From Levilactobacillus lindianensis (GTDB lineage Bacteria; Bacillota; Bacilli; Lactobacillales; Lactobacillaceae): a stretch of DNA of 32,784 nt. The notes beneath the pieces are model-generated. The model made no database searches. It was not told where the DNA came from and worked only from the letters and a program-made list of their open reading frames with translations. The translations under genes and the position numbers were made by a program. Shown here piece by piece: positions 24,698-32,784 of the stretch (positions within the stretch are counted from its first letter, which is position 1; every line of letters starts with the position of its first letter). The DNA is taken from contig NZ_RHOD01000023.1 in assembly GCF_003946095.1 (NCBI RefSeq), forward strand, positions 1-32,784, in the 5' to 3' direction.

Positions 24698-24726
24698 TTG
24701 ACAGGTTTTGCCAAGTATTGTATACT
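24698..24726 (+). promoter_or_regulatory. Promoter of rplJ-rplL
   Basis: A consensus TTGACA (24698-24703), 17-bp spacer and TATACT (24721-24726): a strong housekeeping promoter. Confidence 0.85.
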
Positions 24727-24734
24727 ATTGAAGT

Positions 24735-24818
24735 TGTATTTAATAGATCTACCTAAGACTCAGGTGGCCTACTGGCCTTAATTTCCTGCCGAGGCAGAAG
24801 TTTACTTAAACTTTTGAC
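24735..24818 (+). ncRNA. L10 ribosomal protein leader
   Basis: The leader of rplJ carries ACCTAAGACTCAGGT, TGGCC/GGCC and TTAATTTCCTGCCGAGGCA, which agree with the L10 leader known in Firmicutes. The L10(L12)4 complex binds such leaders to reduce its own synthesis. A terminator follows directly. Confidence 0.75.
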
Positions 24819-24850
24819 TCCTTATGTCTTGGTGGCATAGGGATTTTTTT
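24819..24850 (+). terminator. Attenuator terminator of the L10 leader
   Basis: TCCTTATG pairs with CATAGGGA around TCTTGGTGG, followed by seven T, 33 bases before rplJ. Confidence 0.8.
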
Positions 24851-24882
24851 ATCCCACCAAACTACTCTGGGAGGTGAACAAT

Positions 24883-25389
24883 GTGAGTGAACAAGCTATT
24901 GCTGTCAAAGCAAAAATCGTCGATGAGGTTGTTGAAAAATTCAACAACGCCACCAGCGCTGTAGTTGTTGATTACCGTGGTTTAACGGTTGAACAAGCTA
25001 CTGAATTACGTAAGGAATTACGTGATGCTGGCGTTCAAATGAACGTCATCAAGAACAAGATTTTGGTTCGGGCTGCTGAAAAAGCTGGTTACGGTGACTT
25101 AAATGACATCTTTGCTGGCCCAACTGCCGTTGCTTTCTCTAACGAGGATGCAATTGCCCCTGCTAAAGTTTTGAAGAAGTTTGCAGATAGCGTCGACGCC
25201 CTTACGATTAAGGGTGGTTACATCGAAGGCAAGATTGCCTCTGTCGATGAAATCAACGTTTACGCTACCTTACCTAGCCGTGAAGACCTGCTCTCCATGC
25301 TTGCTAGTGAACTTCAAGCACCTGTACGGAACGTGGCCTACGCAATTAAGGCTATCGTTGACAAGGGTGACGAAGGCGACGCAGCCTAA
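24883..25389 (+). CDS. rplJ: Ribosomal protein uL10
   Basis: A 168-residue stalk base protein that carries L7/L12 dimers. Signature [21 protein letters not shown] in the N-terminal rRNA-binding domain, with a C-terminal helix for L12 binding. GTG 24883 is 6 nt after GGGAGGTG; another GTG at 24874 overlaps the ribosome binding site. Controlled by the L10 leader. Confidence 0.96.
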   Translation: MSEQAIAVKAKIVDEVVEKFNNATSAVVVDYRGLTVEQATELRKELRDAGVQMNVIKNKILVRAAEKAGYGDLNDIFAGPTAVAFSNEDAIAPAKVLKKFADSVDALTIKGGYIEGKIASVDEINVYATLPSREDLLSMLASELQAPVRNVAYAIKAIVDKGDEGDAA

Positions 25390-25437
25390 GTACCCAAGAA
25401 ACATAAAACTAAAACCCAACTATTGGAGGAAAATAAC

Positions 25438-25806
25438 ATGGCTTTTGATAAAGATGCTATCATTGCTTCCCTTAAAGAAGCATCCATTACTGACCTTAGC
25501 GACTTAGTTAAGGCAATTGAAGACGAATTCGGCGTTTCTGCTGCTGCACCAGTTGCTGCAGCCGGTGCTGCTGGTGGCGATGCTGCCGCAGCCAAGGACT
25601 CATTCGACGTTGAATTAACTGAATCTGGTGACGCCAAGGTTAAGGCCATCAAGGCTGTCCGTGAAATCACTGGTTTAGGCTTGAAGGACGCTAAGGGCCT
25701 CGTTGACAACGTACCATCTGTCATCAAGGAAGGCGTTTCTGAAGACGAAGCTAACGACATCAAGGAAAAGCTTGAAGCCGTTGGTGGTGTGGTTACTCTT
25801 AAGTAG
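25438..25806 (+). CDS. rplL: Ribosomal protein bL12 (L7/L12)
   Basis: A 122-residue acidic stalk protein that recruits translation GTPases. N-terminal dimerisation part, an Ala-rich hinge (about 38-52) and a C-terminal domain with [27 protein letters not shown] 25438 follows TTGGAGG. It is the last gene of the operon; rpoB does not follow in this genome. Confidence 0.97.
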   Translation: MAFDKDAIIASLKEASITDLSDLVKAIEDEFGVSAAAPVAAAGAAGGDAAAAKDSFDVELTESGDAKVKAIKAVREITGLGLKDAKGLVDNVPSVIKEGVSEDEANDIKEKLEAVGGVVTLK

Positions 25807-25828
25807 TCACCTTCACTTACTAAAATCG

Positions 25829-25857
25829 AAAACGCCATCCTTGGGTGGCGTTTTTTT
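25829..25857 (+). terminator. Terminator after rplL
   Basis: AAAACGCCA and TGGCGTTTT pair, with a short loop and a T run. Confidence 0.9.
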
Positions 25858-26276
25858 GTACCTGTTTTTCGGTCATGTGGTTTAATTTTTAAACACCGAA
25901 ATAAATTAGCCATTAAGTTGGTTGCCTAACTGAGTTAGCGTGATTGACGGTAACCATCGGAACGGGGGACACTGCAAGTTGAATCGTTTTATTAAGAAAC
26001 GGTGGTGTTTCTGCCAAAGGCTAGTTTTTCTCGGTGCAGTCGCTTATTATAAATATAATACGGACTTTTGGTATCCAAATTTCGCCGTCGGGTGACGGGG
26101 AGTTGCCTGAATTGGCTGATTATGGTGAACTTAAGGACAGCCCAAGGGTCTAAACAAGTTGACAGATTTAATCGGGGACAATTTAAACCTGATCACTCAG
26201 CTGGCGAGAAGCGCTAGTTTTGTGGGATTAGACCAAGATTGAGAGAGCATGGCATATAGGAGCGGGGGAAATAAGA
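25858..26276. other. Intergenic region before the yfhO gene
   Basis: No gene is visible in about 420 bases. It contains a small perfect hairpin GTTTAA-TTT-TTAAAC (25880-25894), an isolated TATAAT (26054-26059) without a -35 and a better promoter at 26159-26187. The rest shows nothing I can name. Confidence 0.5.
26159..26187 (+). promoter_or_regulatory. Candidate promoter for the yfhO gene
   Basis: TTGACA (26159-26164), 17-bp spacer, TTTAAA (26182-26187), giving an 80-nt leader. Confidence 0.45.
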
Positions 26277-28901
26277 TTGGCAAGGTTTCATTTGAATCGT
26301 AGGTGGCAGAACGTAATTCTTGCGTTCTGTCTAGCCTTTATTTTAGTTGTGGGCGTGTTTGGTTATTGGAAGATCACGCCCTTTGGTAATCGAAGCTTGA
26401 TTTTTAGTGACATGGGGACCCAGTATGTGCCCATGTTAACGGACTTTCAACATGCCTTACGCACGCTGGATTTCCGAATGTTTTCGTTTACCCATGTGAT
26501 GGGTAGCAACTTGGCACCAACGTTGACCTACTATCTCATGAGTCCCTATAATCTCATGGTGCTGCTATTTAGCCCGGAGAATGTTCCGGTAGCAGTGACC
26601 ATCATCATCATGGCCAAAATCGCCAGCATTGCGGCTTCAATGACCTGGTATTTACAACGCCACTTTGCGACAACTGCTCGGATGAGCCTGCTCTTCGGGG
26701 TGGCCTTTGCCTTCTGCGGCTTCGTTGCGGTGAACTATTTTGACCTGATGTGGTTGGACGCCTTAATCGTCCTGCCACTCGTCGCCTTTGGCCTGGACCA
26801 ACTGGTTCGGAAGCTACGACCAGCTGCCTTTTTCTGGTGGTTATTGGTCAGCATGCTGGTTAACTATTACATGGGCTATATGACCTGCATCTTCAGTGTT
26901 TGCTATTTTGTCTATCTATTGGTGATTGACCGGCCAGAGGGCCTCAAGACCTGGTGGCAACCAATCAGACGATTCGTCGTGACGGCGATTCTTAGTGGGA
27001 TCAGCGCAGCGATTGTCCTGATTCCAACCGGGCTCGGAATGCTTCAAACAGCTAAGGGCGCCCCCTATGCGGCCAATTACAAGGTTGAGCCAACGTTTGG
27101 TCTGGAAGCCTTCGGTCAGTTCGTGGTCGGAGGGACCAATAACAGCCAACGCCTAGACCATGCCCCGACACTCTTTGTGTCTAGTGCGATCGTGCTTCTG
27201 GTTCTGGTTTACTGGGTTCACCCAGCGATCTCTCGTCGTAAGAAGTGGGCGGGAGCCGGATTCCTAACGGTGCTGTTCCTTGGGCTGTGGATTCGGCTGT
27301 TTAATACTTTCTGGCACTTGATGGCAGCCCCAGCAGGGTTCCCATTCCGGAACGTGTTTTTCTTTAGTTTTGTGATGGTTATCTTGGCCTTTGCGGCTTG
27401 GCAGGCTGAGCCGCGAGCGATTGCGACTAAATTTAAGTGGCTATTACCGGCGGGGCTATCGATATTAGCCGTCGTGGGGTCACTGTTGATTCCAGTCATG
27501 CTGCGCCTGGTGACGGGGCACTCGTCACGAATGGTGCACTATTATACCGATATTTCTCGCGTTCACTGGACGAGTTTGTTTTTAGGAATCTTTTACCTCT
27601 TCATGACGGCGGCCGTTATCTTTGGGACACGGCATCTGTGGCGCAAGTGGTTGCTGGGGGCTATCGTGACAACCGAGGTTGCCGGAAACTTTATCTTGGC
27701 GATGAGTACCAGTGAATTTGGTCATCACGATGTCTACACACGTAATTACATGTTGGAAAAGCAGCAGATGGCAAGTGTTCAGGCACCCGCTGGACAACTC
27801 TATCGGGTGGATAATGAGAATAGTATCATCAAACGCGCCTTTGAGTCTTCCTATAAGAGTTATAACGACAGCTTGTTGTTTGATTTTTATGGGGTATCGG
27901 GGTATAACTCCACTATCAATGACCGGACACGAAAGACGATGCACCGCTTGGGTCTGGGGAGTGATAACCCTCGTCGGATCAGTAGTGGTGGTCTCACGCC
28001 AGTCACGGACATGTTATTTGGGGTGAAGACCTCGGTCGAACTAGCCACGATTGGTGCAACGACGACGTCTAATTCTGGTTATGTGGGCATGGGCTTTGCC
28101 GTACCTAAGACCTTGACGCATACGAAATTGAGATTCGATGCCTTCGGGAACCAAGAAAAGATTCTCCAGGCCTTGAAGCCAAGCAAGACGGCTTACTGGT
28201 CATCGGCAACCAATATGGTTGATCAGGTTGAACATTCGCCTTACTGGGCGGGACAACCAACGGGTTATGCCTACCAACACACGATGTACGTCACTGCTAA
28301 AACGGCGGGACCAATGTATTTGTGGGCACCCAATGGTAGCATTAAGTATTCGACGATGTTGGTCAACCACATCCCTGTGGGTCCAGAGATAAACATGAAT
28401 CAACATACGACATTGATTAACCTGGGGACCTTTAAACCGGGTCAACGAATTCGGATTCGTTTCAGTGCCTACGATCGGGGAGCCGATCTGGGCTTGGAGC
28501 TCAAGACGCTACGTCAACCCAAGTTTAAACAGGTGGTCAAAACGGTTAAGAAGCATGCGCTGAACCTGCACATCACCGACAGTCATTGGCGGACCGAACT
28601 GACGGGGAATGTTACTGGAACCGCTAAGAAGCGCTGGCTGTATGTGAGTCTGCCCAATGACGGTGGCTGGCACGCTCAGGTCAATGGGCGGCCAGTGACG
28701 CCAAAGCGGATGTTGCACGGAATGACGGCCTTGCCAATTAAGGCCGGGAATAACGATATTCGACTGACTTACCGGGTTCCTGGTGGTCGGGCCGGCATCT
28801 TGCTCAGTGTCATTGGGATCGTGGCCTTCTCTGGCATGACCATCATTTGGCGGTGGCGCGACGACCGGGCATCAATGAAGAATGGACATTTTAAAAAATA
28901 G
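26277..28901 (+). CDS. YfhO family membrane protein (GT-C type glycosyltransferase-like)
   Basis: An 874-residue polytopic protein of the YfhO family. YfhO in Bacillus and Listeria adds sugars to lipoteichoic acid on the outer face of the membrane, using a lipid-linked sugar. A first membrane helix (12-31) is followed by the family motif SDMGTQYVPMLTDFQHAL, with an acidic residue in the first outer loop as in GT-C enzymes. About a dozen membrane segments run to around residue 470, then a soluble domain of about 370 residues and a final helix (about 838-858). TTG 26277 follows GGGGGAA. No partner CsbB/GtcA-like gene is adjacent. A single-gene unit with a terminator. Confidence 0.88.
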   Translation: MARFHLNRRWQNVILAFCLAFILVVGVFGYWKITPFGNRSLIFSDMGTQYVPMLTDFQHALRTLDFRMFSFTHVMGSNLAPTLTYYLMSPYNLMVLLFSPENVPVAVTIIIMAKIASIAASMTWYLQRHFATTARMSLLFGVAFAFCGFVAVNYFDLMWLDALIVLPLVAFGLDQLVRKLRPAAFFWWLLVSMLVNYYMGYMTCIFSVCYFVYLLVIDRPEGLKTWWQPIRRFVVTAILSGISAAIVLIPTGLGMLQTAKGAPYAANYKVEPTFGLEAFGQFVVGGTNNSQRLDHAPTLFVSSAIVLLVLVYWVHPAISRRKKWAGAGFLTVLFLGLWIRLFNTFWHLMAAPAGFPFRNVFFFSFVMVILAFAAWQAEPRAIATKFKWLLPAGLSILAVVGSLLIPVMLRLVTGHSSRMVHYYTDISRVHWTSLFLGIFYLFMTAAVIFGTRHLWRKWLLGAIVTTEVAGNFILAMSTSEFGHHDVYTRNYMLEKQQMASVQAPAGQLYRVDNENSIIKRAFESSYKSYNDSLLFDFYGVSGYNSTINDRTRKTMHRLGLGSDNPRRISSGGLTPVTDMLFGVKTSVELATIGATTTSNSGYVGMGFAVPKTLTHTKLRFDAFGNQEKILQALKPSKTAYWSSATNMVDQVEHSPYWAGQPTGYAYQHTMYVTAKTAGPMYLWAPNGSIKYSTMLVNHIPVGPEINMNQHTTLINLGTFKPGQRIRIRFSAYDRGADLGLELKTLRQPKFKQVVKTVKKHALNLHITDSHWRTELTGNVTGTAKKRWLYVSLPNDGGWHAQVNGRPVTPKRMLHGMTALPIKAGNNDIRLTYRVPGGRAGILLSVIGIVAFSGMTIIWRWRDDRASMKNGHFKK

Positions 28902-28930
28902 ATCGAACCAGTCGGTTTTTTCGACGGGTG

Positions 28931-28967
28931 AGTGGTACTGTCAGTTAACTGGCGGTGCCACTTTTTT
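28931..28967 (+). terminator. Terminator after the yfhO gene
   Basis: AGTGGTACTGTCAGTT pairs with AACTGGCGGTGCCACT (G-U pairs included), then TTTTTT. Confidence 0.85.
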
Positions 28968-29108
28968 GATCTGACGGGATATCTTTGTTAACAGATTTGT
29001 AAAAAATTCTGCTTCGGTAGTTTTAAGTGTATCAGCTATGGTAATCTGGACAAACAAGGGGCTGGTCGTCAGCACCTCATCTTCATAATTAATATAGGAG
29101 GTCATCAC

Positions 29109-29702
29109 ATGTCAGTTAAAATTGGGGTTATTCTCGGAACGACGCGGACTAATTCACTAGGGAGTCGGATCTTTACTTATCTTCAGCAACAGATCACGGT
29201 CCCAGATGTAACCTTTACTTGGATCAACTTGAAGGACTTTCCGTTGCCATTTTACGATCATCCAGAGACGCCCTTATCTGAACCCTTGCAGGGACTTGAT
29301 GCAGCTGAACAGCGCTGGTTGACTACGTTACGGGCACAGGATGGGTTCGTCATTCTCAGCCCAGAATATGACCATGCCATGACGGGGGTCTTGAAGAATG
29401 CCCTGGACTTTGTCGGCCCTGAGACGGACCACAAACCCGTCCAGATTGTCACGTACTCCAAGTATAGTGATGGTGGTGTCCTGGCGGCGGCCTCAATGGT
29501 TGGCGTTTTACAAATGCTAAAGATGATGGTGTTACCGACATCGGTCTTGCTGTGGAATGCTGAGGCTAACTTCACAGATCGCGGCGAGCTAGTGTCGTCG
29601 GCGGAAAACAGCGATCACTTTGCCCACCGGCTGCAAGCGGCATTCGCTGAAATCAGCCATTACGCCCGGGTGATGCGGGATAATCCGTATCGGCCAGAAT
29701 AG
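29109..29702 (+). CDS. NADPH-dependent FMN reductase-like flavoprotein
   Basis: A 197-residue flavodoxin-like protein. The FMN phosphate loop is GTTRTNSLG near the N terminus, and LSPEYDHAMTGVLKNALDFVG is the family signature for FMN and partner binding. Members reduce FMN, quinones or azo dyes with NADPH; the substrate is unknown. ATG 29109 follows AGGAGGT. It has its own gene unit, between the yfhO terminator and a hairpin. Confidence 0.9.
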   Translation: MSVKIGVILGTTRTNSLGSRIFTYLQQQITVPDVTFTWINLKDFPLPFYDHPETPLSEPLQGLDAAEQRWLTTLRAQDGFVILSPEYDHAMTGVLKNALDFVGPETDHKPVQIVTYSKYSDGGVLAAASMVGVLQMLKMMVLPTSVLLWNAEANFTDRGELVSSAENSDHFAHRLQAAFAEISHYARVMRDNPYRPE

Positions 29703-29721
29703 TGAAATAACGATAAAGCTT

Positions 29722-29748
29722 TAACCTTAGCGTGGGGACGCAAGGTTA
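29722..29748 (+). other. Stable hairpin without T run
   Basis: TAACCTT-A-GCGT, loop GGGG, ACGC-AAGGTTA: an 11-bp stem with one bulged A, 20 bases after the flavoprotein stop. With no T run on either side, it is more likely an mRNA 3' end stabiliser or processing site than a terminator. Confidence 0.5.
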
Positions 29749-29841
29749 GTCAGGTGACTTAACGGGGATAATCAGATAGCCACTTGATTGGTTTTTGGGG
29801 AAACGATTGCGATAATAAAGGACTACAGGGGGGAAATCATA

Positions 29842-32451
29842 ATGGGGAAAAGAGTCTGGGGTTTTATACAGAAGCGCTTAACGTGGATCAAGGGGATCTT
29901 CTTCTTCTCGATCCTGTTATTCATTATTCGTGAGGTCGGCCGTGTGGGTCACGAGATCAGTGGTGATCAGGTTCAAAGTGAGTTGGCTTCACTGAGTTGG
30001 GGGACACTGGGGCTTTTAATGGTGGGTGGCTTCATTGCGGTGTTACCCATGCTGGTCTATGACTTCACGATCGTTGAATTCTTGCCCGGTGAATTTTCCG
30101 CGGGCTATATCATCCGCAGTGGTTGGGTGACCAACACCTTCACAAACCTGATGGGGATGGGGGGCATCCTCGGTGCCAGTCTGCGGGCTAACTTCTATTC
30201 CCGCTCGGCATCCAAAAAACAAGTTCTTTATGCCATCTCTAAGATTGTCCTATTCCTTCTCTCTGGCTTGTCCTTGGCCTGTTGGATCGCGTTGATTTGC
30301 CTCTTTGGCTTTGACGTTGGTCAGCCCTTCCGTGGCTACTGGATCTGGTTGTTGGGTGGGGGACTGTACTTCCCTGGACTTTTTCTATTTACGCGCTTAA
30401 GCGATAATGATTTCTTCAAGGATCTGACGTGGTCTCGCGAACTCAAGCTGATTGGCGGATCGACATTGGAATGGGGAAGCTGTGCGGCTTTCTTTCTGGC
30501 CATTGGCTGGGCGTTACACATGCCAATTCCACTGATGGCCGTCTTCCCAATGTTTGTAGTGGCCTCGGTCGCCGGGGTAGTTTCGATGATTCCCGGTGGA
30601 CTGGGATCGTTTGACGTCTTCATGATTCTGGGATTGGGTTTGTTAGGGGTCGGTCGTGCGGATGCCGCGGGCTGGCTAATTCTCTATCGGTTATTCTATT
30701 ATTTCTTACCGTTTGGTTTAGGGGTAGGACTGTTCATCCACGATGCTGGACGGCGGATCAATACCTTTCTTAATGGGTTACCGGTTGCCGTGATTCGCCG
30801 AGGTGCGCATCTCTTCGTGACGGTCTTCATGTACTTCTCCGGAATTATGATGTTGTTGTACGCAACGATTCCGGATGTCGTCTTAATGAATACGTTCTAT
30901 ATTCGCTTAGTGCCCTACATGTTTTACTTCTTAGACCAGGTCTCCAACATCATCATGGCCTTCCTGCTCATCGGATTGGCCCGGGGTGTCGGAGCTCGAG
31001 TCAAATTAGCCTACTGGCCGACGATGGTGGTGCTGGTCATCGCCATTGGTAATACGCTCTGGCGCGAAAACTTTCCAGGTGGTTTGGCCGTCTTATTGGG
31101 ACTGGTTTTACTCTGCCTTATCTTGGCCCGTCCAGAACTCTATCGTCAGGGCTTCCACTATTCTTGGGGGGGCTTACTGGTTGATGGAACCATCTTTGTC
31201 GGCACCTTCGTGGTTTATACGATTCTAGGTATTTCGACCTTTAGGGTTCAGCATCATCATTCTTGGATTCCCAAGACGTGGCTCTTTCCTTCGACTCAGG
31301 TCTGGTTAAATGGCCTGGGAGGCCTGCTAGTGGCCTTATTGATTCTCGGGGGTATTTACCGGTATTTAGCTAAACCAGAGCCAGAATGGCTTCATACGCC
31401 CTTTGATGGCGACCGAATCCGGGGGATCATCAAACGATTCGGGGGCAATGAAATCAGCCACCTTGCCTTTCTGAAGGATAAACAAGTTTATTACTATCAA
31501 GAGGCTGGCGAGGATCAGCTCTTCCTCCTATTCCGGCAAAGCGCCGACAAGCTCTTGGTGATGGGAGAACCTATCGGAAATCAGGCGCTCATTGGGCCGG
31601 CGCTCCAGGCATTCATGCATGATGCGGATCAGGCCGGGTTGCGACCGGTGTTCTACGAGATCACGGAAAAGCTCACGCTGCGGCTTCACGAGATGGGATT
31701 TGACTTCATCAAGGTCGGAGAGGAAGGTCACGTCGATCTCGCGACCTTCAACCTGGCGGGTAAGGCTCACCGTGGTGAACGGTCGGTGGTGAATAAATTC
31801 CACCGGGAAGGCTATACCTGTGAGCTCCTACAGCCACCGTTGAGTGATGAGAACTATCAAAAGCTCAAGACCATTTCCGATGCTTGGCTGGGGGATGCTA
31901 CAGAGAAGGGCTTTTCCATGGGGTTCTTCGACCGCCAGTATTTAGATGAATCTCCGGTAGCCGTTATGCGAGATGCGACGGGTGAAATTCAAGCCTTTGC
32001 CAACCTCATGCCAACCGGTGAACACGTGATGACATCTATCGATCTGATGCGTGAGAGTCCCCATGCACCCTCGGGCATCATGGATGGGCTGTTCGTCTTT
32101 CTTTTCGACTTGTGTCGCGAGGAAGGCTATCAGACCTTCAACCTGGGAATGGCCCCACTGTCCAACGTGGGTTTGTCCGAATTCAGTTTCATTGAGGAAC
32201 GGATGGCCCATCTGATTTACGAATATGGGTCCAGCATCTACAGTTTCCAAGGCTTGCGGGCCTACAAGGAGAAGTATGTGGCGACTTGGCAACCGAAATA
32301 TCTGGCGTATCGGCGGCGTGCCTCACTGATCTTCACCATGCTCCAGTTGGTCTTGGCCATCAATCACCGGGCAACTGCCGCGACAACCAAATTGGTTCCG
32401 CGTTGGATGAGCGGTTGGTTGACGGATGAGATTGATTGGAATCAGAAATAA
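29842..32451 (+). CDS. mprF: MprF, phosphatidylglycerol aminoacyltransferase and flippase
   Basis: Bifunctional membrane protein that transfers lysine (or alanine) from tRNA to phosphatidylglycerol and moves the product to the outer leaflet, reducing sensitivity to cationic peptides. The 869-residue length fits the full two-domain form. The flippase part (about 15-320) includes SMIPGGLGSFDVFMILGLG; further membrane segments run to about 510; the cytosolic GNAT-fold synthase (about 530-845) has GERSVVNKFHREGY, SGIMDGLFVFLF, TFNLGMAPLSNVG and FQGLRAYKEKYVATWQPKYLAY. ATG 29842 follows GGGGGGA. The amino acid used cannot be told. No clear terminator precedes the IS end. Confidence 0.93.
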   Translation: MGKRVWGFIQKRLTWIKGIFFFSILLFIIREVGRVGHEISGDQVQSELASLSWGTLGLLMVGGFIAVLPMLVYDFTIVEFLPGEFSAGYIIRSGWVTNTFTNLMGMGGILGASLRANFYSRSASKKQVLYAISKIVLFLLSGLSLACWIALICLFGFDVGQPFRGYWIWLLGGGLYFPGLFLFTRLSDNDFFKDLTWSRELKLIGGSTLEWGSCAAFFLAIGWALHMPIPLMAVFPMFVVASVAGVVSMIPGGLGSFDVFMILGLGLLGVGRADAAGWLILYRLFYYFLPFGLGVGLFIHDAGRRINTFLNGLPVAVIRRGAHLFVTVFMYFSGIMMLLYATIPDVVLMNTFYIRLVPYMFYFLDQVSNIIMAFLLIGLARGVGARVKLAYWPTMVVLVIAIGNTLWRENFPGGLAVLLGLVLLCLILARPELYRQGFHYSWGGLLVDGTIFVGTFVVYTILGISTFRVQHHHSWIPKTWLFPSTQVWLNGLGGLLVALLILGGIYRYLAKPEPEWLHTPFDGDRIRGIIKRFGGNEISHLAFLKDKQVYYYQEAGEDQLFLLFRQSADKLLVMGEPIGNQALIGPALQAFMHDADQAGLRPVFYEITEKLTLRLHEMGFDFIKVGEEGHVDLATFNLAGKAHRGERSVVNKFHREGYTCELLQPPLSDENYQKLKTISDAWLGDATEKGFSMGFFDRQYLDESPVAVMRDATGEIQAFANLMPTGEHVMTSIDLMRESPHAPSGIMDGLFVFLFDLCREEGYQTFNLGMAPLSNVGLSEFSFIEERMAHLIYEYGSSIYSFQGLRAYKEKYVATWQPKYLAYRRRASLIFTMLQLVLAINHRATAATTKLVPRWMSGWLTDEIDWNQK

Positions 32452-32503
32452 AAGATGCCGTTAATTGTATTTTAGAAGCAAGAGGCTGTGACATAACTGA
32501 CCT

Positions 32504-32784
32504 CTATAGAACAAGAATAAGGCACGAAACCGAATTTTGGTTTCGTGCCTTATTTCTATGCTCTTGATTCTTAATCCATTTTTCTCTAGTAGAGACTAAC
32601 TTGAGGATGTTCAATGCCAGAACGAGGATTCCAGTTTCTTTTTTGACCTTTTCTAGGCCGCGTACCGAATAGCGATGGAAATGCAAATAAGCCTTCGTCT
32701 TGCCAAAAATTGGCTCTACATCAATCTTTCGACGCCCATAGATAGCCTTGTTTTCTGGTTTTGAAAGCTGTGTGCGTTCCTTAG
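32504..32784 (-). CDS. IS1182-type transposase, C-terminal fragment (partial)
   Basis: The visible 90-odd codons, running in from the right edge, end with ENKAIYGRRKIDVEPIFGK, KAYLHFHRYSVRGLEKVKKE and LVLALNILKL. These are the conserved C-terminal part of IS1182-type DDE transposases, where the Glu of VEPIFG is the last catalytic acid. The final 25 codons are encoded by a 16-bp inverted repeat and are likely not conserved. The start lies outside the window. Confidence 0.85.
   Translation of the reverse strand, partial: KERTQLSKPENKAIYGRRKIDVEPIFGKTKAYLHFHRYSVRGLEKVKKETGILVLALNILKLVSTREKWIKNQEHRNKARNQNSVSCLILVL
32516..32554. terminator. Perfect 16-bp hairpin at the transposase end
   Basis: AATAAGGCACGAAACC (32516-32531) pairs perfectly with 32539-32554, with a 7-base loop. 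It overlaps the last transposase codons and could stop transcription from outside entering the IS, or from the IS leaving it. Confidence 0.6.

Larger units (their letters stand above)
32482..32784 (-). mobile_element. IS1182-type insertion sequence, right part cut by window end
   Basis: Begins with GAGGCTGTGACATAACTGA, which looks like a terminal inverted repeat of this IS type, 30 bases after the mprF stop. The 3' end of a transposase gene reads inwards from the window edge. Only about 300 bases are seen, so completeness and target duplication cannot be judged. Confidence 0.7.

Noticed and set aside
25386-25913. 175-codon minus-strand frame across rplL
   Set aside because: Antisense of rplL and its terminator; Ser/Ala-rich shadow.
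1-32784. CRISPR array, tRNA or rRNA genes, prophage
   Set aside because: No regular direct repeats with spacers, no tRNA or rRNA signatures and no phage structural genes were seen.

Overview
The window is a low-to-mid GC Firmicutes chromosome segment, most likely from a Lactobacillaceae member near the Levilactobacillus/Secundilactobacillus group. This rests on the B. subtilis-like radA to rplL housekeeping block, lactobacillus-type PepC, frequent TTG and GTG starts behind strong GGAGG sites, an IS1182-type transposase end and an MprF gene. Genus and species cannot be proven from the sequence alone.

Layout. Positions 112-6001 hold separately transcribed accessory and envelope genes: an LCP wall-polymer ligase (minus), an AEC-family carrier, an EamA/DMT exporter, a 2,3-bisphosphoglycerate-dependent phosphoglycerate mutase and a membrane-anchored serine hydrolase. 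Positions 6207-8664 are a two-gene glycerate module, GntP-type permease plus glycerate kinase. Positions 8872-12666 are mostly minus strand: PepC, an aldo/keto reductase, and a GNAT-like protein followed by RpiA. A possible small membrane peptide (10343-10471) with its own promoter and terminator lies on the plus strand between PepC and the reductase.

From 12832 to 25806 everything reads plus and follows the classical Firmicutes information-processing order: dUTPase, radA, yacL, gltX, cysS, mrnC, rlmB, yacP/rae1, a SigH-like sigma factor, rpmG, secE, nusG, rplK, rplA, rplJ, rplL. The disA, ispD/ispF and cysE genes found in the Bacillus version are absent here. In the gap between gltX and cysS lies about 500 nt of highly structured RNA with no T-box motif that I could find. 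The ribosomal part carries recognisable autoregulatory signals: an L10 leader with an attenuator, and two copies of a GTGGGAGG motif resembling the L1-binding site of 23S rRNA.

Positions 26277-32451 are envelope and redox genes: a YfhO-family glycosyltransferase-like membrane protein, an NADPH-dependent FMN reductase-like flavoprotein and a full-length MprF. The right edge cuts into an IS1182-type insertion sequence on the minus strand.

The observations most worth following are the gltX-cysS structured RNA with a possible mutually exclusive attenuator, a dispersed family of about 110-bp hairpin elements (3772-3882 and 8669-8777), the paired L1-site mimics, a sigH ribosome binding site buried in an upstream terminator stem, and the possible small membrane protein near pepC.
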